The notes beneath the pieces were generated by a model, which saw only the letters and a program-made list of their open reading frames with translations, made no database searches and was not told where the DNA came from. Of a stretch of 64,000 nt of DNA, positions 47,992 to 60,200 are shown one piece after another. Positions within the stretch are counted from its first letter, which is position 1; each line of letters starts with the position of its first letter. A program made the translations under genes and the position numbers. The stretch comes from Ganoderma boninense (taxonomy: Eukaryota; Basidiomycota; Agaricomycetes; Polyporales; Polyporaceae), in assembly GCA_002900995.3 (NCBI GenBank), contig CM035308.1, forward strand, positions 124,001 to 188,000. Reading direction: 5' to 3'.

Positions 47992-48091
47992 NNNNNNNNN
48001 NNNNNNNNNNNNNNNNNNNNNNNNNNNNNNNNNNNNNNNNNNNNNNNNNNNNNNNNNNNNNNNNNNNNNNNNNNNNNNNNNNNNNNNNNNN
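47992..48091. other. assembly gap (100 N)
   Basis: Exactly 100 unknown bases, the conventional length for a scaffold gap of unknown size. Confidence 0.98.
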
Positions 48092-49250
48092 ACCCTCTCC
48101 TCCGGACACAACAGCGCAAGCGAGGCGGCCACCCAAGCGGAACGTCATCGCGGGCACCGTCGGGGGCGTGGCGTTCCTCATCCTCATCACCGCGCCCTTA
48201 CCTCTTCTACCGGCGGCACCAGACGAAGAAGATCTCCTTCTTCAAGCGCCTCCAGCCAAGCCCCGCACGCGCTCCTCGACGGCGAGGAACATGGACGGAC
48301 TTCGACCCTCGGCGCGCCCATGGCGCGCTACAGCGACTACCCGGTCTCGTCGCCTCCACCGCACGGCGCACTCACACTCGCACTCGCGCCCGCAGTCCCA
48401 CGCGGCCGGACCCCGAGCCCGGCGCGTTCGCCCCCACGCACGGAGTTTCGCCGCCGCGTCCTCCCGGGCCGTCGCTCATGGGCGCGCCCATGGACCCGCT
48501 ACCGCGCCGCGACCCCAATCCACCCCCCAGGGCTCCCCCGAACCTAAACCCGAACCCGAATGTGAATGCGAATGCGGAACCCGAACCCGAAAACCCGTCG
48601 GCGGCACCTGCTGGGCATGCCGCTCCGAGTCGGGCTCGATCTTCCGCGAGGGCCGTGTGGCCGCCGCCGACGCTCGTCGACCCGCTGGCGCACCGCGGGG
48701 AGCGCGGTGGACCTGAGCCGGATCGTCGATGACGTTATGGCTCCCACCGCCGCTTGCCGTTGCCGCCTCGCCCACCTCACAACGCAACCCCCAGTCGTAC
48801 CGCGGAGCCCGGACGTCCGAACCTCCTCGGGACGACCCTTCGCCTCGCTGCCAGGGTCGCACTCGCGCGACACGTCGGACGCGCCGCTCCTCCCGAAGAG
48901 CCCCATCCCCGGATGCCGGATGACGGCGGAGCGCGACGCGTGCCGAAGGCGCCCGGGTCGCCGCTGCCCGCGCGAAGTTCGGCGCGCTGTTCGTGACGAA
49001 CATGGGCCCGCTCTCGCCGTCGTCGACGATCACGTCGCCCCACGCTCGCGCAGCGGCAAGCCCTCGGCCAGGGCTGTCGTTCGTCGTCGCCCACACGGCA
49101 CCGACCGCGCGGGGCACAGCATAGTTCGCGAATTGGCTGCACAGGTTCCCGAAGAAGCTGCTGAAGTCGCGGCCGGCCGTTGAGGGGAGGATAACGCCGG
49201 TGACGTGACGACGTGACGAGCACGTGCATGGGTTGCGCGAGGCCTGTGAG
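48092..49250 (+). pseudogene. degraded partial copy of the membrane-protein gene at 5185-7399
   Basis: Aligns in direct orientation to 6259-7399 from just before the transmembrane helix (KRNVIAGTVGGVAFLILIT is readable) through the Pro/Ser-rich tail. Single-base gains and losses break the frame every few dozen codons. The Ser/Thr ectodomain half is missing and would lie in the gap. The base similarity is otherwise high, so an error-rich alternative haplotype or collapsed read set is more likely than an old pseudogene. Confidence 0.8.
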
Positions 49251-50243
49251 AGGACGTTGCGCTTGCTGAGCGTGAACGTGAGGGACCTGGATTCCGCTTT
49301 CGTCGCTTTCGCGTCGGGTTTTGTGCTTCTTTTGCTCAGGAGGCTTTGGGGAGGGCTCAGCGATACTGATCGAAGAACGGACGGATAGATCTTTGGCGGA
49401 GGGGACGAGACGGAGGAGTATTTATGCGGACGCGGACTGTGCGTGCGTGCTTGTTCCCGCTCTCCTGCTTGCCTAGCGGCCAGTGCTTTGCTTTTTTGCT
49501 TTGCGCACGATGCACGATGCACGATTTTCCTCATCAAAACCGTGCACCCTGTCGTCCGCCGCCGCCGGGCACTTGCGCAATACTCACGGGGACTTAGACG
49601 GCCGACCGTGCTGCGGCCTTGCATTTGCCTTCGCGCCTTTACGACATTTTATGACGCTTACATCGCTACAGTATTCGCCATGATCGGAGTCCTGCGATTG
49701 CTTTTTCGCCCCTCCTTTCCGCGTTTTACTCCTCGACATCGGACTTGGGACATTTCTGGACTTGTGCTCCTCTACAGCAGCCGAACACTCACGGTTGTGG
49801 TACATACATTCCTTAGCAGAGAGCTAATTGATCTTCATCTTCAGTACTTAGTACTCAGTCCTTGATTCAGCATTCCGACAGTGCTGCACAGCCTACAAGA
49901 CTGAAAATGACTTAAAGTTGCTGGTATTGGTAGGAAAGCCCAGAGCTAGGCATCCGACGGCTGAAATTTCCTAGTACACTGATACTGATATCACGCAAGA
50001 GATCATTACTCGCTGCTGTCTTTGGGGACAGTTGCCTTTATTTCTCGACAAGCGTTTTCGAGATGACACATTCCTAAGTATTTATTACTGTATAATTCTT
50101 TGGACTGGACCATTCAACGTAGCGCATTTATCCCCTGCATAGGATACAAGACATCTCTACGCATCAGCTAACCTTCCACTATCAAGCCAACGTTGTATAC
50201 ACGGCCTGGTGGCGAACAATACTAGGCAACGCCCTGAAATGCT
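49251..50243. other. flank joining duplicated membrane-protein copy to second module
   Basis: 49251-49860 parallels 7400-7930, close at first and then more diverged. About 49870-50240 parallels 10270-10700. The 1639-bp element and the APH relic present in the first copy are absent here. No gene seen. Confidence 0.5.
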
Positions 50244-50876
50244 CTAGAGAGTGCGAGAGTTCCTCGCTATGGCGAGCCTCGCCGACCTGAATGTCTTGTT
50301 CGACACCGCATTTGCAGCCGGCAGCCCGTACTCCAACATCTCGTTCTCCATCGCGTCGACATCGGGGCAGTGGATGAACCCTGCGCCATGCAGATGGCGC
50401 AGGGCCTCCCGAATCCACACGCGGCAGGTGAACGCACTCTCACGGCCTCTGTCCACGTCGGGGACATCCATAGGAATGTCCTTGAGAAGATGGATGAGCT
50501 GTTCCACGGTCTTGTCTTTCAGTTGGCCGATCACAGCCGCCGCCGCGATGGTCACGGAGGTGGCGAGGGTGAAGGGCCTTTCTTGGAACTGCCAGGGCCT
50601 CGTCACATTTCCGTCCTTGCGTTCGAGGAGCTGGATGACGTGAACTCTGGTGCCGCTCTGGACCTCCTTTCCATCCTGACCGGGCATCAGGAAAAAGCAT
50701 TTTGTACATACGCGCCCCTCAGAGCGCTGTAGAACTGGTACAGTCCAGAGCGCCCAGTACAAACTCTGTAGTTCCCTGTAGTAGCACATATGGCCAGTAA
50801 ACTGGGCGAAGACAATTACTACTTGAGCATTATATGAAGGTTGCATGGATCAATTTCAGGGATACTCGGAGTGAAC

Positions 50877-53800
50877 TTAGTTAGATTGCTCGGAGCTAGG
50901 GTGAAACAAGACAAAGTCATGATGACGAAGGTACGGATTAACATAGAACTTCGTGCATTGCTCTAGTACATTGGCAGACGTCCACGTTTGATTGGCGTGC
51001 TTGCCCCAATAAGGGATCAGATGGCAAGTTCGCACAATGTCCCTTACTGAGATGATGGATACGTGACGGCGACGTTGACGAGTAGAATGGGACACAACAT
51101 ACATACCGGTGTCAGGATCAACGACATTGAATGGCGTAAACCATTCAACGTACGCCAGCGGATCGAATACACCTAACCCACCAGCATCAATCTCGGCGGG
51201 AAGCTTGAAAATTGCGCGGACGCGCGCCACCCGTAGGCCTGCGAACGTCGAACATTTGACATTAGTTTCATGGGCTAGTCATTGGAACGAGTATGCATAT
51301 TGAACATACCTTCCAAGCCCGAGCTTGAAGCGCGAGAACTCGCAGTTGCTGAGATCGCCGGTTGCTCGCGTACAAGGACAGTGGACATGTTCGGAGGAAC
51401 AGGCGGAGAGGTGTCCCATCGCCCAGGACGTTCGGGGGAGGCATGCACGGTGTCGATGGGTGAGAGGTTGGTGTCGACTTGTCGTAAGACAGGTAAATGG
51501 ACCTTGAGCTGCTTGTAGACCGCGACGCGAGTGTGAGGGTAGATTGGTGTAGCGGCGATACGGACACGGGTAGGGTTTCCAGTGGCGATTTTGGCAAGAT
51601 AGGTGGAGAGATAAAAAGTAAAATGCTCCGTGCCAAATCGACGCGTGAGGTCTGCAATAGGAAGACTCGGAAAAGCAGGCACCTTAGCCACACGGTACCC
51701 TCGTGCGTATGGATCCTCTGGGGCATGCTGGGGTTGCGCATCTGTCCCACACCCTCCGTCACGGCGCAGACTGACCATGGCCTGCAGCATCCCGTCCTCC
51801 TCCTCTCCATCCTCCCCAAAATCTTCCTCGTCCTTATCCACCACATCCGTCGAGTCGTCGTCCGAGGGCTGATGACGGCTCGGCGCAGACCACTGGAGGT
51901 AGGAAGCAAAGCGGTGAACAGCCTCTTGCCTGTCCAGCCACTTCACCATTTGCTTGATGTACGTGTCTTGCCTGTTGCTTGCACCGTACGCTTGCTTGGC
52001 GTAGTCGATGTGGAGCCGTTCTGGGAGCTCGGTGCTGTATCCGTCCGCGGTGCCGAAAGCTCGAATCGAGGGCTCGTAGTGTTCAGGTGAGTGGGCCTTT
52101 CGGGAAGTTGAAGTCCTTGCGGACGCCGAGGTCGACGAAGATAGACTTGTGTTGATGGAAGCCCAGCCAGGTAGAGTGGAGGGTATCAAGCGACAGGTCC
52201 GTGTGAGTTTCGTAGTGGGAGTAATGAATGTAGTCGAGAACCGCCCGAACCGTGTGCGTGACGCGCTTCTCGGCAGCGCCTGCCACGACCCCAAGGAACA
52301 CGCGTTCCATGTTCTTGTACTCGTTCCCCGTCCACTGCGTCACCTTTGAAATGCCGTTCTTGAAGTGTCGTACACCGGAATGCCTGGTCATAGCCTTGAA
52401 CCTTCGATCTATCTCATCCTTTCCATTCGGAACGGTCTTCGTCACCCAGCTCACTAGATGATCTTTGAAGAGACCTTTGTGGAGCTGGTGGAAGATGTCG
52501 GGCGTGAGTGAACGGAAGATGTCGCAATGAGGTAAGTCTCTCCAGAACGGTTCAATTGGTTTAAGGCCCCACTCTTCGAACTCAGACGGTGTTTCGTCAC
52601 CGCGCGCGGCATGGTCGAGGATGGAGGAGACACGAGTGGGATCCTTCAGCGGGGCGTAGGTTGGCTCGCCGCGCTCCTTTGGATGGACTGTGCACTTGGG
52701 GCAGTAGTTCTCGCGGCAGCCTGAGATAAGGCATTGCTCCGGATGGTCGGCGATGTATGCTGCCAGGATCGGAAAGACAAGACGCACGCGACCATCGGCG
52801 CACACCATCTCAACGCCATCCCTTCCAGCGGCGACGAGGCTATCAAGCATCGTGCGCATGCAGGCGTGGAAAAGCCTTGCACCTTCAAGAGAACGACGCT
52901 TCTCGGAGAAGCAGTCGAGTTTGGGCACAGGGAGATATCCCAAGAGCACGGTCGCGTGCATCGAGGGGCGGCGACGTACAGCCTTGTCGATGTTGCCGAT
53001 GGTGAGGTAGACAGGCCATGCTGATTTGTCACCACTCATTCGTGAAAGGGTGGTTTTGTCGCTGGCAAGGATAACCGGAGCGATAGTTGCACCTGACGGT
53101 AACTTGAGCTGAGCCAGCCGATTGTGAGTCGTCATTCTTAAGCTATCTAGGCATACAACTGAACATTTACTTGCTGTTCCCACCACCAATCCCCCGTCCA
53201 CATGTTGTCGTAGATGCGGTTCTCCCCTTCTTCATCGGCATAGATGTGCTCAGGAGCATAGCGCAGGGCGTCCGCGAGGAGAGGGTTCCCGATCAACTCA
53301 CGAATACACTCAACGGGGTCACGCATCCAAAGTTCGACGGTCTCCTTCTTCGGCTTCCCTTCTTCGTCAAGCTCATCGCCTTCTGCCTCCAGGACCTCCA
53401 CCTTCCACCCGCCAAAGCCGCCGGGGAGAGAGTCGATCTTCTTCCAAAAGAGATACGCGCTTGTGAAGGAGAGTCGAGTACGTTCACGAGTCTGTCAGCT
53501 TTGAAGTGAGTGCCACGCAATGGGGTCAGTTACAGATGCACGCTCACAATCCGCAGTTTCAGGAAGCGGTCGATTGCCCCTTGTGACAACCCAGACGTGG
53601 CGAGCCATTGCGCGAGCTCCCATTCTTCCTCCGAGGCGAAGGGGAACCACGGGATCTGATTCGTGTCTTCCTTGCACTGGTGGAGTCCTTCAAAGTACGT
53701 CTGCACGAAATCGGACACGTATGCGGCGGGATATGGAAAGTCTTCGATCCACGGGAGTTGAGGGAGCCCATCACCTTCATCTGGCACCTCTTCAACAGTG

Positions 53801-54135
53801 ACGCGATTGCGGCTGGATGACGCGTCGATTGGTGCCGCGTTGCCAGTGGTGTCACCGGTCGGCGAGTCGAAGGTATGATCAGGAAGGGGCTGAGGATCAG
53901 CAAAAAGGTCCATAGGCTGATCCTGGTCGCCGTTAGGGGCCTCCACAGCAGCGCCAGATCCTACGTCATCTTGAAGAGCTCCTGGTTGGGCAGCGAGTGG
54001 TAGAACCTGACCGCGAGAGGCGAGCGCCGCGCGATGGGCACGACGACAGAAGCGGCGTTGGGAAATGTGGGTACGCAGTCCCTGGAGAGTGAGCAGGGAT
54101 TTAAAACAGTGGCCGCAGCGATAAACCTTGGCCAT
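50877..54135 (-). CDS. Plavaka-type transposase
   Basis: Multi-exon gene read from ATG 54135. The N-terminus is a C2H2-like zinc finger (YRCGHCFKSL, then RTHISQRRFC), followed by an acidic linker and the segment FPYPAAYVSDFVQTYFEGLH. The core exons (about 53520-53160 and 53120-52083) contain DPVECIRELIGNP, MWTGDWWWEQQ, TIAPVILASDKTTLS, SAWPVYLTIGNI, LLGYLPVPKLDCF, VRLVFPILAAYIADHPEQ, CPKCTVHPKERGEP, DIFHQLHKGLFKDHLVSWV and LHSTWLGFHQHKSI. Further exons carry LPERLHIDYAKQAYGASN near 52020 and, in the last exon (51240-50877), FKLPAEIDAG, YVEWFTPFN and TCHLIPYWG. These match the known basidiomycete Plavaka family. Frames are open across exons, so the enzyme may still be functional. Exact splice sites were not all resolved. 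Confidence 0.85.
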
Positions 54136-54401
54136 AGCGGGGTAAGCGAGTTCGCAGTACGCCCTCTTAAGTGGGTCGAGGGCCTGGAGAGGAAGAAAAC
54201 GAACTTCTGTGCGCACCAGTTCCAATGAGTCTCGGGGGGCGAGAGCTGATTGGTCCAGGGGTTATTTGCAGGACCCCGACACACACTGCCTGTACCGCCC
54301 CACCAATCTCTGCCAGGGCCACGTCGCCTCGTCTACTACTATCTTTCAAGTCGTCCTCAGGCTCTCGTCTCTCCTTGTCTACTGCTTCCCAGTAAACCTG
54401 C

Positions 54402-56854
54402 ATGGCGTCCACGTCTCAGGCTCGGAAGCGGAAGAACCGTCCAGAATCCCCGGTCGAACAATCCCCTGAACCGGCTCCCGAAGGGCAACCCCAGCGTGAG
54501 ACCTCATCAAGAAGATCTTCGACTCGAGTGCGCACTCCCTCCAACAAGCAAGAGGCTCTCAGTTGCGTAATCCCTGTCATTGTATTGCTCACGCCGTATG
54601 TCCTCAGCCTGAATCACGTTGCAGATTCGACACAAAACGAGCAGCTTCTCGCCAAGATCAAGAAGTTGGAACAGGATAACGTCCGACTCAAGAATAAAGC
54701 CCTGGCTGCTACACGTGCAGCGACAGCATCTGTGCAAGAGGGTGAGATCAAGGTCTAGCTGCCTCGTTTTCGGATACTGACCAAGTTCAGATGATGACGA
54801 TGATCCGGACCACCTACCCGTTGAGAGCGAAGACGAGCAGGAGTACATCACTGAAGCCAAGAAAACAGCGACTACGGTATGTTCGTTTTCTGGCTGAAAG
54901 TGTCGCTGAATCTGACTGGGTTGATATCAGTTCCGATCGCGTGGTATATACAACGCTGACGGCAAAGACCCCAAACAGACAAAAACGCTCAGACGCATGG
55001 AAGACCCTGCCGCCCGACCGCCACCTGTTCGCGCGGCCGTTCCCAGTCGTCCGTACATAACAGGCTCGCAGCCATCCAGTCGACCATCCTCAGCTCCGCC
55101 GCCGCCGCCCGAATTTATGATAGTCAGTCAATTATAACGATCGGTGTCCACTGGTGTCCCACTCTGTCCGCTAATACACAATGATTTTACGCAGGATCCA
55201 CAGCTGCAATTGGAACACGGCTCCAGCGCCCTCAATGAAGAATACTATAATGACGGTGAGCCCGTCACGACCACCCCTCCAGGCAGCCCTCGTCTCGGGT
55301 CTGTATCATTGCCAGGCCAGATTCAGCACTCCGCAAACGCCCCACCCTTGCGAATGCATTCTGAATCGTCTGAGGATAGGGGGACCCCTTCATACCGTGT
55401 GCGATCCGGTCATGGCTCGGATTATCAGTATAACCTGAGTCGCTCGGAGCTAGGCTCTCCGCCAAGTGAGCGTTCTGCGAGCCCGCCTCCGCGCCACCTT
55501 GGTCAGTGCCCAATATCGATTCCATTTCCTTTCAAAAATCCTTATTACTCATCTTATCTTGGCAGCTTCCTCCCGTCATCATTCAAGGGATCAGACCGTA
55601 TCGCGGGCACATTCAACAGCGCAGGATACCCCTTCACGCTCGTCCTCGACCGTCCCAACAGCCCTAGCGCGTTCAGCTTCATCCGTGCCAAGCAACTCCC
55701 CTCATCCCGTGGTTAATACGTCTCCCCCTTTCCGGGGCGGAGTTGTACCCACAGGTGACGCCAAGGCCTCGGACTATGAGCCTCATGCCACGAAGCTCAT
55801 CCTGGCGGCCTGCCGACACTTTGAGGCTCTTGTGCTGACCGAGGACCCCTTTCCAGAAGATGCACAGCAAGAAGTGTGGGTCGTGGATGCGTGGCAGCAT
55901 GCAAGCTCTGTACTCAAACTGCCGTACACCCTTTCCGAACGCATTAAAAAACTGGTACGTGCTCCTTCCTCTTTCAATGATACAACAAAAAAACGAGACA
56001 GCACTGATCGCCATCTTCCCAGATCGTAAGTCGGACCTCTCACGCGCGAGGTGCGCTCAAGGACTGCATCCGCCCCATGGTTGCCACGAAGTACGGGTTC
56101 TCGTCTCTGACAGACGATGCGGCGAAGGTCGCCAATCGCACTCTATACGAACACCTGCTGGATCTCAACAACCCTGAGGGCGCGGAACCTATCTTTCACT
56201 ATCAAGTGAGTCACAGCTTTGGCCACATCGCATCTCACATTAGGATGCATAACTGACGCGGCTTGATGTATACAGAATGTGGACACTATGGCCGGCTTCG
56301 CTCGGAACGCGATCGTAACCCACGCGATACGCGAACAGTGGTTCCGCAACACAGATGGCATGGGACTTCAACTCAGCGGCCAGTTCTGTCCCATTCGTGA
56401 GGCAACGCTCGCGATCATATTTACTGCCGTACGTGCCCGTGGTTTATATTTTATCTGATGCGCATTTCTCACCGGCGGCCCTATGCGCGCATTATGATGT
56501 CTATATGCAGATCGAGTTCTGCCTTGATCAGTGGGCAGATGGCACTCTGAAGAGCGAGGGTGGACGATTCTCGGAGAAGGAATACAAGCCCAAGTACAAG
56601 GCTCACCTGGCGCGCATCAAGCTGTGGTCGAAGTTGGATCCGGTGGTCACGGAGGCGATCCGCAAGCAGATGCACGATGACGCACGGTACGTATCCTCAA
56701 TCACAGGTCACGCTAAGCTTGAATCTCAGTCTGTCTTTCTGTCAGAATGGCAAGCGGTGCTGTGCCGATACTTGGTGCTACGCCAACCCTATCGGCGACG
56801 TCACGCAGCCGTCTGCAGGCTGAGTTGGAGGAGTTTGCCAGGACCATGGGGTGA
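54402..56854 (+). CDS. DUF6532-like accessory gene of the transposon
   Basis: Starts MASTSQARKRKNRPE, a basic Ser/Pro-rich N-terminus, then a short coiled coil (NEQLLAKIKKLEQDNVRLKNK) after an intron near 54560-54632. An acidic, low-complexity middle follows in several exons. The conserved C-terminal domain begins about 55785 (TKLILAACRHFEALVLTEDP), runs through VWVVDAWQHAS, GALKDCIRPMVATKYGF, FRNAIVTHAIREQWF-type motifs (here FARNAIVTHAIREQWF) and IEFCLDQWADG, with the last exon ending EEFARTMG at 56854. It resembles the DUF6532 domain common in agaricomycetes, which is often found beside Plavaka transposases; this link is recalled and was not searched. The start codon is 267 bp from that of the transposase, divergent. 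Role in transposition is unknown. Confidence 0.7.
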
Positions 56855-57299
56855 TGCCGGTACCTGCCAAGTGGCTGTACATGTAGTGTCTGTGTTCTGC
56901 AGTGTTTTCGGACCCGTGTATTTCTCTGCTCTCCATGATACATATGCTCTGCTATGCGTAATTCTTGGGGTGTATGGTGTGATTACAGAAGACTACGTGG
57001 AAACTACATGGATCTACATGGCAGTTGATGGCGGCTATGTATCACTACAGGTGTGTGGCCCAGCCGTATAGCGCCGTATGCATCAGGGACTTGTCTACGC
57101 GCTCTACCAATCTACAGAGGCTCCGGAGATCCACGTAGGCAAGTGGTTTTTTCCTGATGGGGGCAGGGACGAACAGAAGCCAGTGGAACTGGGGAGGGTT
57201 GAGAGAAGCGAAGTTGAGAGCCAGGACGATGTCAGGATAGTGAGGGGTGGGGTTGAGCTTCACGGGTCTGTTTTCAAATTCGCGAGCAGAAGTGGACAT

Positions 57300-58458
57300 A
57301 TTTGGCACAGGTGCAGCAAAGCGATTGGGTGAGTGGGGGGTACCCTGACACGGTGTAGGAGGTGGAAGCTGAGAGCACCTCTCCTTCATATTTTATGTGT
57401 CTCGGTGTTGTATTAGAAGCGCACAGCGCCCTGATACCTTGGAATGTTCTTCCCAGCGGTGTAAGCACAACATCAAGGTGTCATCCAGGTGCAAGCCCTG
57501 CGAGTGTCGAATGCATTAAGGTAGTGACGCACCTAGAAGGTGGACACCGCCCGTAAGGCATGAGCGCACTGAAATTCTCCACTTCCTAAATACTCAGCGA
57601 ATTATAAAACACTGGCGATGGGAAGACTCACCTAAATCACTACTCCAAAAGAGATCGTTTGACTTGTGCCGTCGTTACAAATTGAATCAACTTGCCAACT
57701 ACGCACAGCGCCCTGATACCTTGGAATGTTCTTCCCAGCGGTGTAAACACAACATCAAGGTGCCATCCAGGTGCCAGCCACTCTAGTCCCTGCTCTTCGG
57801 AGTTCAGTCACTCTGTCGGTATGATGAGTAAGAGCTGTAAGGATTGGGCGATGTTCGGTTAGATGGGCCTCAACCTGTGGAAGGGGAGCACATGGACTAT
57901 GTAGCAAAATATCGGAGGAATGGCCAAGGACGAGGTCCTATCGTAAGGTAAGTTGGGATGGCATGCACAGCATCGGCGACTTGATTATAATTATCGCGAA
58001 ACAATTAGAGAAGTTTCCGTGTAACACGGTTTCGTGTCCTGATCACTCGGAGCCGATTCGATTCAGCGACTCGACTGCTCATAGAAGTAAACATATGCAA
58101 TGACACACCTCGCCGAAAGTGACGCAAGAAGTCACTAACCTGGTTATGATGGCGGAAACTGGAGGTTGAAATTTGGAAACGTTGAAGACTTGTACTAGCG
58201 CTGCACAACGCTTGCAGGTCGCGGTGTCGCGCCGAGCACGAAACCTTGAGCGGAGAATGCAGCTTGTTCAGATTCAAATCGGGATTTAATAAGGCGGCGC
58301 CCCAAAAGTATAGCACATGGATGGCAACGATGTTGATGCGGGACTGGCGCAGTCCTCCATCTTGGCTTAAGCACACGCATTTTCACCTTGACAGTGAGTG
58401 TCTTGCCGTTGCCTTACAATTTTTACTGAAAAACCAACTTCTCGTAACTTGCAGCATA
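57300..58458. other. shared divergent promoter region, right module
   Basis: Equivalent to 11274-12432 in the left module and of the same length to within one base. Holds a 68-bp direct repeat. No coding region seen apart from leader-type sequence before the APH copy 2 start. Confidence 0.5.
57429..57780. repeat. direct repeat of about 68 bp, two copies 275 bp apart
   Basis: Copies at about 57429-57498 and 57704-57773 share CGCCCTGATACCTTGGAATG and the following ~45 bases with a few substitutions. A weaker relative lies at 11633-11700 in the left module. Possible remnant of a local duplication in the promoter region. Confidence 0.75.
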
Positions 58459-59393
58459 ATGGTTCCGCCATTCGTATACCGCATTCTGGCATACGTGGTA
58501 TCATATCTCCCAGTCCGACTCCGCGCCAAGCTATGGTTCCGGCTCATGCTGATGGGCCAACGCAGGTGGCCCATGGAGAGCGCTGCGCAACGCATACCAG
58601 GGGGTATGTACGTGAAGCAAGGCTTCTTTGGCGGCCTAGCAGAGGGCCAAGCCATGCGCCTCGTGGCCGCGCACTCCTCCATCCCCGTCCCTGTCGTCGT
58701 CGACAACCTAGTGTACGGCGAGGAGAGTTATCTCGTCATGTCTCGCCTGCCTGGCGAGCAGCTTGCGTGGCTCTACCCCGAGCTCCCTCTCGAGGCGGAA
58801 GCGCACCTGAGCGCACAGCTTTCCCGCATGTTCGCACCGCTCCGAGCACTCCCTGCCCCGTCTGCTGCCGTCTGTGGTTTCGGAGGCGGACCCGTCAACT
58901 GCTGGCGCATGACGCTCAGCCCACCTGTGGGACCCTGGGAATCCGTCGCGGCATTCCATGAGGAACTCATGTTACGTACTGGTGGGCTCACACGGATCCC
59001 TGAGGGTGTCGATCAACAGATGGTCCACGACGTGGTTCGGAAGGTCCACAGTCGTGAGTACCGTCTGTGCCTCACCCACAACGACTTGGGGCCACATAAC
59101 ATCCTCGTGGACGAGCAGTGGAACATCACGGGCATCGTGGATTGGGAGTCGTGTGCGTGGATGCCGGAGTACTGGTGCGTGAAGTTGAACTGCGTCTTCA
59201 CTTGAGCGCACTAACGAGGCTTACATTGACTCGACTCACTCTGTCTCCTACTAGGGAAGTCACGAAGGGATGTTATCTGCCGCAATATCGCGAGGATTCT
59301 TGGAAGAGGATCATGTTGGCCGCCTTTCCGCAGTACGCTACCGAGCTGGAGGCAGAACACTTCATCGTGAACTGGAGACAGTGCTATGCGTAG
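58459..59393 (+). CDS. aminoglycoside-phosphotransferase-like (APH) kinase, copy 2
   Basis: Exons 58459-59174 and 59255-59393 encode 284 aa, colinear with copy 1 and with the intron at the same codon. It has the same motifs: GGMYVKQGFFGG, SYLVMSRLPGEQ, VCGFGGGPVNCW, catalytic loop LTHNDLGPHN and metal-site IVDWES. The C-terminus ends FIVNWRQCYA, matching copy 1. Divergent from the interrupted 188-aa copy C. Start codons are 1160 bp apart, the same spacing as in the left module. All kinase signature residues are present, so it is probably active. Substrate unknown. Confidence 0.87.
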
Positions 59394-59833
59394 TTCACGC
59401 CGTTAGTGGCGGCTGCGTACCACGTGCAGATTAATGTCTGCTGACATGTATGATGCAGGAATCTGCCAGTGCCATACATAGTTACAAGTTGTGTGTACTT
59501 ATTCCTGGTGTAATCTACATGGCGATTCATAATTTCGGTCCGTGCCATCTGCGGGTGGACGATCAGATCCAGGGACTCTCCTCATCCTCGACTGGGAGCT
59601 TCCTCCAACCTGGGTCCAAGTCTATTTCACTTCACTTACTTACCTACCTTCGAAATTTCAATTTGGAAGTTCCAGGTCCGAGACGAACCGAGGCGTAATA
59701 GGCGCCGCATTGGTTGTCTCCGTTCAACTCGAGTCCAGTCCGTCGGCGTAATATCCCTTCTCCTTCCGGGTGAGTATCCTCCTGTAATACTTGAACTGCA
59801 CTAATATAGCTTCTCACGCGAAACACAGGCCAG
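59394..59833. other. intergenic between APH copies 2 and 3
   Basis: Leader region of APH copy 3, with a GTGAGTATCCTC donor near 59771 and an acceptor just before the start codon, paralleling the leader intron of copy 1. No other gene. Confidence 0.45.
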
Positions 59834-60109
59834 ATGATGGTTTCGCCACTCGTATACCGCCTCCTGGCGTTCGTTGTATCACCATATGTTGTAGTATTGA
59901 TGTATCATGTTACGACTAACAGCCTAGAGCGTTTTACATCAGGTTACGGCTAAAAGTGCGATGTATCAGGAACCTCTGGAGCCTCCGGGACAGCTTGTTG
60001 TCGCTTGCCTTATTTAGGAGATCCTCCTCCGGGGCCACTGATGGCACAGCATTGCTGCCTCCCAGGCTTATCTAAGCCTGTGGACCACTGTCCCGGGTGC
60101 CTGGGTGCC

Positions 60110-60200
60110 TCCCCCATCAATTCTGGGCTCCCTCCCATCAATTCCGGTATTCCCCCATCAATCCTGGGCTCCCCCCATCAATTCCGGGTTCTCCCATCAT
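60110..60200. repeat. short minisatellite in fold-back arm
   Basis: About four units of a roughly 20-bp motif CCATCAATTCYGGGCTCCCC, mirrored at 62235-62325 in the other arm. Confidence 0.75.

Larger units (their letters stand above)
50685..57159. mobile_element. Plavaka/CACTA-like DNA transposon, 6475 bp, complete
   Basis: The ends are inverted repeats CATCAGGAAAAA (12 of 12 match). The flanking host sequence shows a GG duplication on the plus strand (50683-50684 and 57160-57161), fixed independently by the in-frame restoration of the interrupted gene. The element carries a minus-strand Plavaka-type transposase and a plus-strand DUF6532-like gene, transcribed divergently. Subterminal regions hold many CTGTAG/CTACAG-like motifs. 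Plavaka elements are assigned to the CACTA (EnSpm) superfamily by published classification; the terminal CATCAG differs from the classic CACTA end. Confidence 0.85.
50244..57299 (-). pseudogene. 188-aa family protein, copy C, split by a transposon
   Basis: The N-terminal part (57299 to about 57160, starting MSTSAREFE, with PHYPDIVLALN and FHWLLFVPAP) and the C-terminal part (about 50682-50244, with GQDGKEVQ, CRVWIREALRHLHGAGF and CPDVDAMENEM) are separated by the 6475-bp element at 50685-57159. Leaving out the element and one copy of a 2-bp duplication brings the two halves into frame at the Pro-Gly codons, where copy A reads KPGQGD. The gene was therefore intact when the element landed. Copy C is roughly 55-60 percent like copy A by eye. 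Function unknown. Confidence 0.82.
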
